Positions 55,480 through 64,000 of a stretch of DNA of 64,000 nt are shown here, in pieces. Location of the stretch: the NCBI GenBank assembly GCA_964036315.1, contig OZ038492.1, positions 34,538,618 through 34,602,617 of the forward strand, written 5' to 3'. Positions within the stretch are counted from its first letter, which is position 1. Every line of letters starts with the position of its first letter. The position numbers and the translations under genes are program-made. Below the pieces are notes generated by a model, which had not been told where the DNA came from, ran no database searches, and saw only the letters and a program-made list of their open reading frames with translations. Source of the stretch: Acanthosepion esculentum. Its lineage: Eukaryota; Mollusca; Cephalopoda; Sepiida; Sepiidae.

Positions 55480-56445
55480 TAGGAATGACGATAAACTGCA
55501 TCCGCGTCCTGGGTATGACGATAAACTGTATCCAACCGCAAGGCCTCTGATCAGGAGGTTTTGAGAAGCGTGGAACCATTTCTTAATTTCTGATGTTCCC
55601 GGGGTGGTAGCACCTGTTAGGGTCCCAGCTATGGGCAAATAGTTAACCCTGAAACTCTGGACTACATCCGCGTCCTGGATATGACGATAAACTACATCCG
55701 CGTCCTGGGTATGACGATAAACTACATCCGCGTCCTGGATATGACGATAAACTACATCCGCGTCCTGGGTATGACGATAAACTATATCCGCGTCCTGGGT
55801 AAGGCGATAAACTACGTTCAGCAGCAAGGCCTCTGATCAGGAGGTTTTGAGGAGCGTGGAAGTACCTCTTGATTGCGTGTGTTCCCAGGTCCACCCTGGC
55901 CCAGGGTGGTAGCATCTGTTAGGGTCCCAGCTATGGGCAAATAGTTAACCCCGAAACTGAGGTAAAAAGCATTATAAAAGTTTAAAAATAGGTTTTAATA
56001 CCAGAAATACTTTGTAAAAATTATTACCAGAAATAAATTTAAAAAAACTATTACCAGCAATACGTTTTTGAAAAAAAAAAACTATTACCAGCAATACGTT
56101 TTTGAAAATAATATTACCAGCTATACAATTTTGAGGAAAAAATATTTCCAGAAATAAATTTTTGACAAAACAAAAATATTACCAGGAAAAAAAACGTTGT
56201 CGGCATTAAATGACCCATTGAGGTTGATATGCCGTAAAACAAAACAAACCAAACCAATCAATGCCATACAAAGTTAACCCCTCAATACGACCCCCGACAA
56301 TGCTAACATACTGTTAAAGCCATTAATTAAAAAAGTCTAAATATCGAAATTCAGCGCATAGTATTCCTTAAACTAGCTATAAAATGACCCCGGACGGGTT
56401 GACATGCCGTTAAAATCCATCAATCAACCAACCAACCAACCAAAC
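55480..56445 (+). repeat. Dispersed repeat, satellite-parent family, longest copy
   Basis: It has two consecutive heads ('gcaaggcctctgatcaggag', 'gttttgaggagcgtggaa', 'gggtggtagca', 'gttagggtcccagctatggg', 'caaatagttaacc'), at 55534-55655 and 55826-55955. About six 'attaccagcaatacgttttt'-type units follow at 55990-56160, then the tail 'attaaatgacccattgaggt' and 'tgatatgccgtaaaac', and a second tail at 56385-56440. Several parts are tandemly repeated in this one copy. Confidence 0.8.
55485..55815. repeat. 30-bp minisatellite
   Basis: 'gtcctgggtatgacgataaa' plus ctacatccgc repeats every 30 bp from about 55660 to 55815 (five to six units), with two further units at 55485-55530. Read on the reverse strand it gives VVYRHIQDAD decapeptides, but there is no sign of a real gene. 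Confidence 0.95.
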
Positions 56446-56474
56446 CCTGTTCTGCCATCCATTTGCTCAAGATC

Positions 56475-56720
56475 ATCAAGTATATAACATGCTGCTTTCC
56501 TCTCTCCCCTTTTCCTCTCAATCTGTCCTGTGAGTAACAGATTTTCCAAGCCCTCCTTCCTCATTAAGTGCCCCCAAAATTTCAACTGCTTCTTCTTGAT
56601 GTTAAGTATAAGTTACTTTTTTGTTTCCATTTTCTCCAAAACCTCGTCGTTGTTCATATATCTGGTCCATGATATCCTCAGCATCCTTCTGTAGAACCAT
56701 ATTTCTGTTGAAAATTGCCT
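56475..56720 (-). pseudogene. LINE RT C-terminus (27.6-kb family)
   Basis: Reverse translation gives TEIWFYRRMLRISWTRYMNN, then DEVLEKMETKK, LNIKKKQLKFWG-like, and FLMRKEGLENLLLTGQIERK. The motifs GLENLxLTGxIEGKR and WFYRRMLRI are diagnostic of the family. A stop near 56600 breaks it. Confidence 0.85.
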
Positions 56721-57660
56721 GCTCATCTTTCTCTCTTTCATAATTCAGCTCTTCTCTTTTCTACTCATTTAACCTACATCAACGTCGTCTTTCTGTTGTA
56801 AATGTTTTGAAAATTTCCCAAGTATTACAAGAATAGTTTTTATGCTGAAAGATAGACAACTTGGGATATAGTGTTATGACACCGCTATCAATAAATTAGT
56901 CTGTGTGTCATGTTAGACGTGTACAAAGGCGAAATAGAATGATGGACAGTTCATCTATCGATGGCCAGCATAGTCACGTGACTTGGATGACAGACCAATC
57001 AAGTCGAGTCTGCATTTACATCCTCGAGATTGGCAATGGTAATTGTCCACTATTTTACAATTTGTTCGGTTTAATCCCAGTCTGAGCCAATTACACGCAC
57101 CGTCTACACGGACAGTCTCCAAATTATAAAACTAATTAAAAGTGAAGGCGATATATTTATTTTATCGCTTTTTCCTTGGCCTCGTCAGAATCATTATAAT
57201 TATTGTAACATTATGATGAACATTCACGTCATCACTGTTGCCATCATCATCATAATCATAATCATTGTCGCGGTAATAGTCAAGACCATATGTTATTACA
57301 ATCATTTTGATCGTGATAATTATTACTTTTGAACTCGGTTTATATATTCATTGACATTTTCAAAGTGGCTGTTATTATTTTTTTGTCATTATTTTCATTA
57401 TAATTTTCAAAACTTTTACATTATCCCCACCTAAGAAATAAGCAAGAGAAATAAGATGAAAAAAATATTAGTTAAAAATTTAAAATAATTCACAATTATA
57501 CGTCTAAAAAAGTCAGACAACTTCAGAGCATTACAGTTAATTACTACTTTGTGTAAATTAGACAGAGAAATAAAACGAAATAAATACTCGTTAAAAATTA
57601 ATAACTGACAATGACTCATCTAATTCGTAAAACTTCAGATTATTATAACTAATAAGCTAG
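56721..57660. other. Unassigned AT-rich stretch with one diverged duplication
   Basis: A block of about 100 bp at 57427-57530 (agagaaataa, 'ttagttaaaaattt', 'acttcagagca') recurs diverged at 57560-57650. A short CAT-rich patch lies at 57235-57265. No gene was recognised. Confidence 0.45.
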
Positions 57661-57663
57661 GGA

Positions 57664-57750
57664 ACCTCGGCGTGGTGTAATGTTAGCAAGCTTGTCTCCC
57701 TAGATCAGTTACGACGGAAAAGTGAGTTCGATCGTCACTAGGTGTCTCAT
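57664..57750 (+). repeat. tRNA-like SINE head
   Basis: 'cggcgtggtgtaatgttagc' (A-box-like) and 'gtgagttcgatcgtcac' (B-box-like) at about 57726 are spaced as in a tRNA. No body follows that matches the other SINEs, and the anticodon arm does not fold well enough for a tRNA gene. Confidence 0.5.
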
Positions 57751-57866
57751 ACATTCGGTCTTGCGATTTTCGTCATCGGATTTTCCTTCTATTAAATCTA
57801 ATGCAAAATTTGGATATTATATTTTGTCTTTCCTTACGTTGCTTTGTGTCATTCTCCAGGCAACGA

Positions 57867-57867
<1 letters not shown>

Positions 57868-57897
<30 letters not shown>

Positions 57898-57898
57898 G
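57868..57898. repeat. (TTA)n microsatellite
   Basis: About ten ATT triplets. Confidence 0.97.
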
Positions 57899-58190
57899 CT
57901 GACGTTATTATTGTAAGAAAGAGTGGAACACCAAAAGGCTGACTCTAGGGTATAAATTTACGAAGCTCCAAATATGCAACCTCAAACTCAGTTTGATCGG
58001 TGTATATCAGGTTCATGTATTTGGTGACAGGTTTTAAAAGATATTACCAGTGGGGCTCAGTTAAAAATCCTTTCATTTTGATTAACACCCTCTGCTCAGA
58101 CGGTTGTGATTTTGGGTATTACCAAGACTCTAGATGTAACTTTCAGATTACCTTAACGACTCATTTCTATATTTCTGAGATGTGGTATTA

Positions 58191-58630
58191 TGTACACTAT
58201 TTACATTATTCGGACTATTATCCTCATCTTTGTCGCCTTATTTATTACAACGTTTCGGCCGTTGTACGCTCCGTCCTTCTTCAGATGGTTGGAATGTCGA
58301 ACTGAACCCTTTATTTCGCTCACTGAGGTAGACTGTTCTAGTTCCACGTGCCATGTTTAATGGCTGTCAGTTATCAGTAATCTCCTGTTAATTCCCCTCT
58401 GCATGTTGGTGGAGAACTTTGAGAGGGGAATTAACAGGAGATAACTGATAACTGACAGCCATTAAACATGGCACGTGGAACTAGAACAGTCTACCCCAGT
58501 GAGCGAAATAAAGGGTTCAGTTCTACATTCCGACCACCTGAAGAAGGCCGGAGCGTACAACGGCCGAAACGTTGTGATAAATATGGCGACAAAGATGAGG
58601 ACGATAGTCTGAACAATGTAAATAGTGTAC
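58191..58630. repeat. Long inverted repeat, about 210-bp arms
   Basis: 58191-58398 and 58420-58630 are inverse copies with few differences, around a 21-bp loop ('gcatgttggtggagaactt'). Each arm carries 'cagttatcagt', 'ccacgtgccatgtttaatgg', 'aaagggttcagtt', 'cacctgaagaaggccgga' and 'gccgaaacgttgtgataaat'. A single arm recurs at 63.18-63.39 kb and a partial fold-back at 40.7 kb. Confidence 0.95.
58530..58590 (+). ncRNA. Hammerhead-like core without stem I
   Basis: CTGAAGA (58538-58544), a GGCCG/CGGCC stem with ten-base loop, GAAAC (58566-58570) and GTTGTGATA (58571-58579) follow the hammerhead core order. The upstream ccgaccac does not pair with the downstream aatatggc, so no stem I forms. 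The mirrored core lies on the other strand at about 58246-58280. Self-cleavage is doubtful. Confidence 0.4.
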
Positions 58631-59151
58631 CTTAACGATTGCATCCTTCAAATTAAAGAAATTTAGACCACGGGCCATGATCCACTTCCACTATTCCTGT
58701 ATATGAAAAGAGATGCACAGCGCGTTGTCCACCCCCTACCACGGGCAACATTCCCAACTGATTAAGTTCAGGTATCTGACAAGGTAAATTTTTGGTACTG
58801 TACCAGATGTTTACTTTAATTCACCAAATGCAAAACTTGTGCATTGTTAACGCATTCAATCAATCTTATTATTTTGTTTGTATCCTCCCTTAGTTCCTTA
58901 GTTACACACTGCCAATACCTAAAAAAAATAATGGATTATTCCGTTTTGATCGCGACGAAATACGGAAAAGACATATCAGAGAGACTGTTAGGTTTCAGTG
59001 AGTAAAAGAAAGAAGATAAAGGAGGCGATGAGGCTCTATCTAATTTGCATACGATGCTATAGTATTCTTAAGCATCAATAGAAGCTAATGGTTGTGCAGA
59101 GAATATTGTCTTAATTTTATAAATAATTTATTTAATTTTCCTTCTTACATA

Positions 59152-59700
59152 CGAGGTCTGATCAAAAAATATCGGGTCTGTTGCTATGGTAACGGAGCTA
59201 AAGTAAACAGAATAAAGCTGCTTAGCACAGACAGAGCTTGAACCCTTCCGTGCATACATATTAAGTTATAACGTTTTCCTTCACATCCGTTGTTTATAGG
59301 ACTGCTTTGAAGGAAAGTGTGTAGTGTGGTCGACTCACCATACTACCGAGTTGCCATCGGTGACCCTGGCATGTGCAGCAATCTTTGACCAGACACATAT
59401 ACCCAAGGTTCGACAACCACCATATTCCCCAGATCTCTCCTCTTGTGACTTTTTTCCTCTTCCAAAATCAAATCCCACTTGAAAGGAACAGGATTTCAAG
59501 ACATTGAGGAAATCCGAACAAATGTGCAGAAGCAACTGCTCGCTATTGCAAACAAGGATTTTACTGGAATGGAAAGGATTTAGGATGAATTGTGTGGATT
59601 CAGTAAATTGACTACTTCAAAGGAGGTTAAATGGCGAACTGTTATGTGTTATAGTTTTCTTTTTATAGCACCATTCCAAATCCTTTTTGATCAGACGTCG
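59152..59700 (+). pseudogene. Internally deleted mariner element
   Basis: The ends CGAGGTCTGATCAAAAA and its inverse (TTTTTGATCAGACGTCG) agree except for one base, and TA flanks both (59150-59151, 59701-59702). Inside, forward frames give HHTTELPSVTLACAAIFDQT, then PYSPDLSSCDFFPLPKIKSH, LKGTGFQDIEEIRTNVQKQL and NDFTGMERI. PYSPDLxxCDFF holds the third catalytic Asp of mariner. The 549-bp length compares with about 1.3 kb for an intact element. The N-terminal region is deleted. Confidence 0.88.
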
Positions 59701-59879
59701 TATATAGTAAGCACTACATGCAAGAAAAAAAAATGGGCTAAGGTGCTTTGTCTTTTTAACGTGTTATTTATTAATTATTATTATTCACACAATAAAACCC
59801 AAAGAACAACTCAAGGTAGAAGTTTACTGAATGAGGTTATTTTATGAACATAACAGTAGGAATTAAGAAATACAGATTA

Positions 59880-60185
59880 TGAAGTTGACCCTAGACTTGA
59901 AGAGGTTAAGATTGTAATGTTCAGGGAAGCAACCACTCAGCTATCTGTTATACAAAACAGTAATTCTTAGAACTTAGAACTTCTTTGGAATATGAAGCAA
60001 ATGAAGATATTTTCCCCACTAAGTATACGTCATGGTGGGTCTTAGCCTTAAAGGGCTGAGCTGTGGGATGTACGGACTGTAAAATCGTCAGATCATTTTC
60101 CATGGAAAAAGCGATCAAACACCGAGATGCTTGCGATGTTTCGTCCGTGGTAAAGGGGTTGTATGTGGAAGATTATTCATCACCG
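59880..60185 (-). pseudogene. LINE C-terminal fragment, 'LWNRLP' family
   Basis: The reverse copy has the order seen at 13.15-13.48 kb: 'ggaagcaaccactcagctat' for the LWNRLP region, 'gaattcttagaactt'-type blocks, 'catggtgggtcttagcctta' and 'atggaaaaagcgatcaaaca'. It is heavily decayed. Confidence 0.7.
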
Positions 60186-61025
60186 GCAAGGCTGCGCAGG
60201 CGCCTTGTTTTTTCAAGGAGCACAGGGGAAGATGAAAAGTTACTCGTATATTTCTTTGAAGTCTGTCAGCTGGTCGCTAATAGAATCATCCGACGTTAAT
60301 CAATGTACGCATTGCGATTTTATCGTTATAGACCGGCATACAATGAAAAGAAGAATTTTATCATGGTTTGAATACATTAAAATGTTGGCCCCAAACATCA
60401 GCGTCGTAAGTTCAGCAATTTACTAAACGTACCTCACCGGTGGTACACTGCCGCAAGTCTGAAGCAACCAATAGGGAACGAACCCACTACCCACAGTCGT
60501 AATTAATCTAGCGAGACAAGTTTGCTAAATATTGCACCACGTCGAAGTGCTCTGCGCCGTGAGTTTATATTTGAATGGATAATCAATGGAATGAATTGAT
60601 TCGTCTGCAATATACTAATGAAACTGGATAACATAAAATCGACTCCAACACAGAGCTGCATAGGTTCTTGTACTACACTTTGTAGCCGGAGGAAAATAGA
60701 CAAATACTCGATCTGGTAGCCTAAGATCAATCGTGTCGCAGCAGAAGAAATACAAGATAACTGAAGCGTATCTAGTCTCTTGTGATCCGTCTTATAGCAA
60801 CACATCCTCATTTCATTCACCGGATAATATCAAGATTATACCATGGTACCAGTGGCAAAAACTGGGCTGACTGGTTAGTTTTTGCCTTAATCACCACATA
60901 CAGATGTGGGAGGGGATTTCAGAATAAATTGGACCTTTTTTTGTTGTATTTTTCTTTCTTTAAATTTAATCTGAAAGAACACGAGAAAAAGAAAAAATAT
61001 ATTAAGGCGATATGACAATAAAAGA
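60186..61025. other. Unassigned stretch
   Basis: Short frames on both strands (60163-60426 forward, 60503-60820 reverse) have no recognisable domain. The reverse frame's DTLQLSCISSAATRLIL could be LINE connector, but this is not secure. Confidence 0.35.
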
Positions 61026-61029
61026 AGAG

Positions 61030-61230
61030 GAATTACGAAGACAGAAGATAACGATAGACGTTGCATTTAAACTTTTGAAGATCAAAGTTGACTTGAAAGC
61101 AAGCAGCCGGAAGTGAGTTCCACAAGCGAGAATAACAAACTGTTAGCATAGAACTTACGGTTACATCTTCTTCTTACTCTTTTAAGAGTAAAATGATGAG
61201 ACCGGGATGCCAGTCTAGTACTGGCAGTTA
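61030..61230 (-). pseudogene. LINE C-terminal fragment (37.0-kb family)
   Basis: The reverse copy of 'gattgacattgcatttaaac'-like, 'gaagatcaaagttgacttga', 'aagcagccggaagtgagttc' and 'cataggacttacggttacat'-like blocks matches 25.19-25.33 and 37.06-37.22 kb (SFFYRISRSWN region). Confidence 0.75.
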
Positions 61231-61454
61231 GGTCTCGTCATTTCACAGTTCTCGAAAATGTATATTTTTATGTAAACTCATAGCAACATTACAGAAGTTG
61301 GCTTCGCTCTCGCGTAAATCTTTGACGGAACAAAGCATATTTTCTCCTTTTTGTTTGCTATGTCGAATGTGAACGATCGCGGTTCTCCACATCTCTATAT
61401 CCTTTTTATTTCTAAGTAACTTTTCTTCCCATTCTCTCCTTACCATTCCCTAAT

Positions 61455-62130
61455 TTACGAGGGTCTGGTGAAAAGGTCATCGGCTGACCATGATAATTTC
61501 ATTGAATGTGACCAAATGAGGTTTGCTTTTCAACATAGTCCCACTTGCGTTCCACCCACTTGTTCCATCGGTGTTGTAGTGCTTGATTGCCATTAGTAAA
61601 GCAGCTTTCATCCCGTTGGTAAACAATTCATCAACAGTCGATATGACATCATCATCACTGCGATACTGCTTCCTAGTCACGTGTTTTTTCATGTTGGGGA
61701 ACAGATGATAGTCAGACGGGGCCAAATCAGGAGAATAGGGACGGCGATCAATCAGTTCAAAGCCAAATTTAAACACAACAGCCATTGAAATCAAGTATGT
61801 GTGTGATGGAGCGCTGTCCTGATAAAACAAGTCCCATTTCATCAGTTTTCCTGGGCCTCTGTTTTTGATAGATTATAATTGCCCCAGAAAGTTGGCATAG
61901 AACTCTCCATTGATGGTGTGACCCTTTTGAAGACAGTCAATAAACACAATGCCTTTAACATAAAAAAACAAAAAAAGAGGACATCACCTTCCCTGCAGCT
62001 GAAACGAGTTTGGCCTTCTTTGTAGCAGGTGAGAAGGGCGTTTCCAGTGCACGGGTTGTCTCTGTCACTGGCTCAAAGTGATGAACCCAAATGTGAGACG
62101 ACGTGGCAACAACCGCCTGTCATCCATCAT
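61455..62130 (-). pseudogene. Mariner transposase, distal two thirds
   Basis: A 121-codon reverse open frame (61842-61477) reads MKWDLFYQDSAPSHTYLISM, then AVVFKFGFELIDRRPYSPDL, APSDYHLFPNMKKHVTRKQY, RSDDDVISTVDELF and KHYNTDGTS. QDSAPSH carries the second catalytic Asp and PYSPDLAPSD the third (34 residues apart in mariners). Upstream, past stops, come WVHHFEPVTETTRALETPF, KKAKLVSAAGKVM and KGHTINGEFYANFL. The end 'ttacgagggtctggtgaaaa' at 61455 is terminal-repeat-like. The first catalytic Asp region (usually DETWVHH) reads SHIWVHH. Inactive. Confidence 0.9.
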
Positions 62131-62234
62131 CATGTGGTGAACACGATCAATGTATAAAAGAAATACACAACCTAGTCAAGCAGAACAAGAAAAATGATAT
62201 GCAAAAAAAAAAAAAAAAATTAAAATAGCTAACC

Positions 62235-62600
62235 TTATCGTCAACAGCAGGAAGTCATCAGTAAGATTCAAATTACAGAGGAACAATATTATTTATGAAT
62301 TCACATTTCCCTTAAGGAATTGTGTTCCTGATCATACCAAGTTCAGGAATAATTATATTGGACATACCACCACATGCATATCAATATACACCTCTCTGAC
62401 GATAGTTCAGTTATGACTGATTCAGAGGAAACCTACCAAATTTCATTGGCAACATATTCGTAGAATGTACAACCGAGATATCCTCATCCAAAAGATTAAA
62501 AATTATGGAAGCATTAATAAAAACCAAAACAAAAAACAGCTAACACTCAATAACATCAACTACGAACACGGCCACAATGTTCTGATCGTTTTGTGACGTA
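62235..62600 (+). pseudogene. GIY-YIG-like fragment of a retroelement
   Basis: Forward translation gives RFKLQRNNIIYEFTFPLRNC, then VPDHTKFRNNYIGHTTTCIS and IYTSLTIVQ. IIYEF...NYIGHTT has the GIY...YIG spacing of the GIY-YIG nuclease fold with a short cysteine-containing insertion, as in some PLE-type retroelement endonucleases (VYKFxCPxxxC...YIGxTTTxLxxRL). NRDILIQKIKNYGSINK and LTLNNINYEHGHNVL follow. Stops and lost Arg make it inactive. The family call is moderate. Confidence 0.55.
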
Positions 62601-63180
62601 CGGTATAAGTCGTGATTTCAATCTTAAATAAAACAGTATTTAATTATAGCCGTAAATAAATACTTAACAAGAACAAAGAAGTGAAAGTCAACCAAAAATA
62701 ATTAACCATTTCAGTGAATACCTTGTTAGCAGCGTGGCTCATCTTAGCGTCCGGTAAATCCTAAACCAAAACCCAAATCATCGGCGGACTGTAATTCACA
62801 CTAATTCGACTGGATAGTTCCACTCAATAGTCACACAATAATCACTGTAGTCAGTAGCCTGACACCGCTATTTATACACCTGGCAGAAAACATATATTCG
62901 TAAGTCCAGAATGTCACGCACAAACTTCACTTACTCATTTTCTTCCTATATGACAAAATTTTTTTCCTTACTATAGATACTGACTTACGAAAAGTAAAGA
63001 TGAAAATAAAATTGTATATAAAAATACACAGATTCAGTTAAAAATAAAAATACAAGAACATCATTGATGGATAATTGAATATGCGAGAGCGCTCACATAT
63101 ACAGAACATTTGGACAGTTTTTAAACACTTATGTCTAGAAATGAAAAAAAAACTTATACGAACACAAGAAAATTGAATAA
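62601..63180. other. Unassigned AT-rich stretch
   Basis: No gene was recognised. The reverse strand has a TATA-like 'gtgtataaatagcgg' near 62870, which may be a relic promoter. Confidence 0.35.
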
Positions 63181-63182
63181 AA

Positions 63183-63390
63183 AAATATCTAATGGATGTC
63201 AGTTATCAGTTATCTCCTGTTAAACATGGCACGTGGAACTAGAGCAGTCTACCCCAGTGAGCGAAATAAAGGGTTCAGTTCGACATTCCGACCACCTGAA
63301 GAAGGACGGAGCGTACAACGACCGAAACGTTGTAATAAATATGGCAACAAAGATGAGGAAAATAGTCCGAATAATGTAAATAAAGTAATA
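63183..63390 (+). repeat. Single arm of the 58-kb inverted repeat, with hammerhead-like core
   Basis: 'cagttatcagttatctcctg', 'gcacgtggaactagagcagt', 'aaagggttcagttcgacatt', CTGAAGA (63296-63302) and GAAAC (63324-63328) are colinear with 58.44-58.62 kb. Stem II has one mismatch here. A segment present at 58.4 kb (ttaattcccctc) is missing. Confidence 0.85.
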
Positions 63391-63588
63391 ACCATGTTTA
63401 AAAAATAACCATTACTATTACGGTGTAGCAAAAAAAACAAACAAAACAAACAACAAAACAACATATTTTAAAACAGTTAATTTATAATATTAATGCTCTG
63501 CAAATTTACATTGAGCACTATTTTGTAAAAATAAAATTATCTATAAGAACACCGGATTATATATTTCACTGTTCTTTCTTTTTATTTA

Positions 63589-63591
<3 letters not shown>

Positions 63592-63687
<96 letters not shown>

Positions 63688-63713
63688 CGTGTGTGTGTGT
63701 GTGCGTGTGCGTG
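63592..63713. repeat. (CA)n(TA)n(TG)n compound microsatellite
   Basis: CA 63592-63650, TA to 63684, then TG/TGCG to 63713. The CA and TG sides are mutually complementary and could form a hairpin around the TA centre. Confidence 0.98.
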
Positions 63714-64000
63714 TTGAAATCCTGTTTTATTAAATTGAATCGATAAGGCCAGTTTGCATAAATTTTTATTGTATTTTTATATTTTTTAAAATTTTTAAGC
63801 TGTTCACTTTTGTACTGTTGATAAAGCGGACGCCGCATCCCATGTCAGCTAAATACTTTTTTTTTCTGTAGGTACTTGATAACACCATGATACCTGATTT
63901 TGTCCATTTTCAAGCGAAGTCACTGCTAGTTACGTTTTTTTTGAACAGTCGGATATCAGTTTACATGCAAAGAAATAATGCAGTTATTAATAAGAAGAGT
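63714..64000. other. Unassigned end of window
   Basis: AT-rich sequence with no recognised feature. Confidence 0.35.

Noticed and set aside
55360..55827. 155-residue reverse frame with repeated VVYRHIQDAD
   Set aside because: It is the 30-bp minisatellite inside a dispersed repeat; 30 is divisible by 3, so the frame stays open. The ends show no gene.
60503..60820. 105-residue reverse frame as a host gene
   Set aside because: No recognisable domain, no splice or start context, and it lies among LINE ends.

Overview
The window looks like intergenic DNA from a large, repeat-packed animal genome, most likely a cephalopod and probably an octopus. That assignment is an inference. It rests on very long (TA)n tracts, tRNA-Arg-headed SINEs, degraded LINEs of several families, Penelope-like element (PLE) fragments with GIY-YIG domains, mariner/Tc1 relics and Helitron ends. 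I recognise no host exon, no intact transposase and no intact reverse transcriptase. Every recognisable protein sequence belongs to a broken mobile element.

Layout. 0-10 kb: microsatellites, LINE 3' ends, a Helitron at 3.1-3.8 kb, a 5S rRNA-like sequence abutting a tRNA-headed SINE at 5.0-5.3 kb, and a dispersed repeat carrying four 63-bp units with paired CCAAT boxes at 9.1-9.3 kb. 10-18 kb: two long TTC/TCC tracts, the second lying between two copies of one LINE C-terminus; a 47-bp-arm palindrome; a piggyBac-like MITE; a solo LTR with 4-bp target duplications; tandem LINE tails. 18-32 kb: TA-rich DNA with two PLE GIY-YIG relics (20.6 and 30.7 kb), Helitron, mariner and LINE relics, and a set of hammerhead ribozyme candidates (29.6, 30.5 and 31.85 kb, with another at 36.3 kb). 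32-44 kb: SINEs, a second Helitron, and a 1,229-bp mariner-type element inserted in a LINE so cleanly that removing it restores the LINE frame. Further on are a reverse-strand LINE RT, six copies of a unique-plus-TA composite repeat, and a Tc1 transposase end. 44.5-52.05 kb: a satellite array of about 42 copies of a 181-bp monomer, with dimeric structure on the left and a 16-monomer (2,897-bp) higher-order duplication on the right. 52-64 kb: SINEs, LINE tails, an LTR followed by a probable primer-binding site, the dispersed repeat from which the satellite arose, a 210-bp-arm inverted repeat with hammerhead-like cores, two more mariner relics and a third GIY-YIG-like fragment.

The two most interesting signals are the following. 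First, hammerhead ribozyme motifs occur in at least two sequence families here, one with a TATA-like box just upstream, and both sit within about 1.5 kb of a PLE GIY-YIG domain. Second, the 181-bp satellite appears to have expanded from inside a copy of a dispersed repeat also present at 11, 36 and 55 kb, so the parent, the array and its flank can be read in one window.
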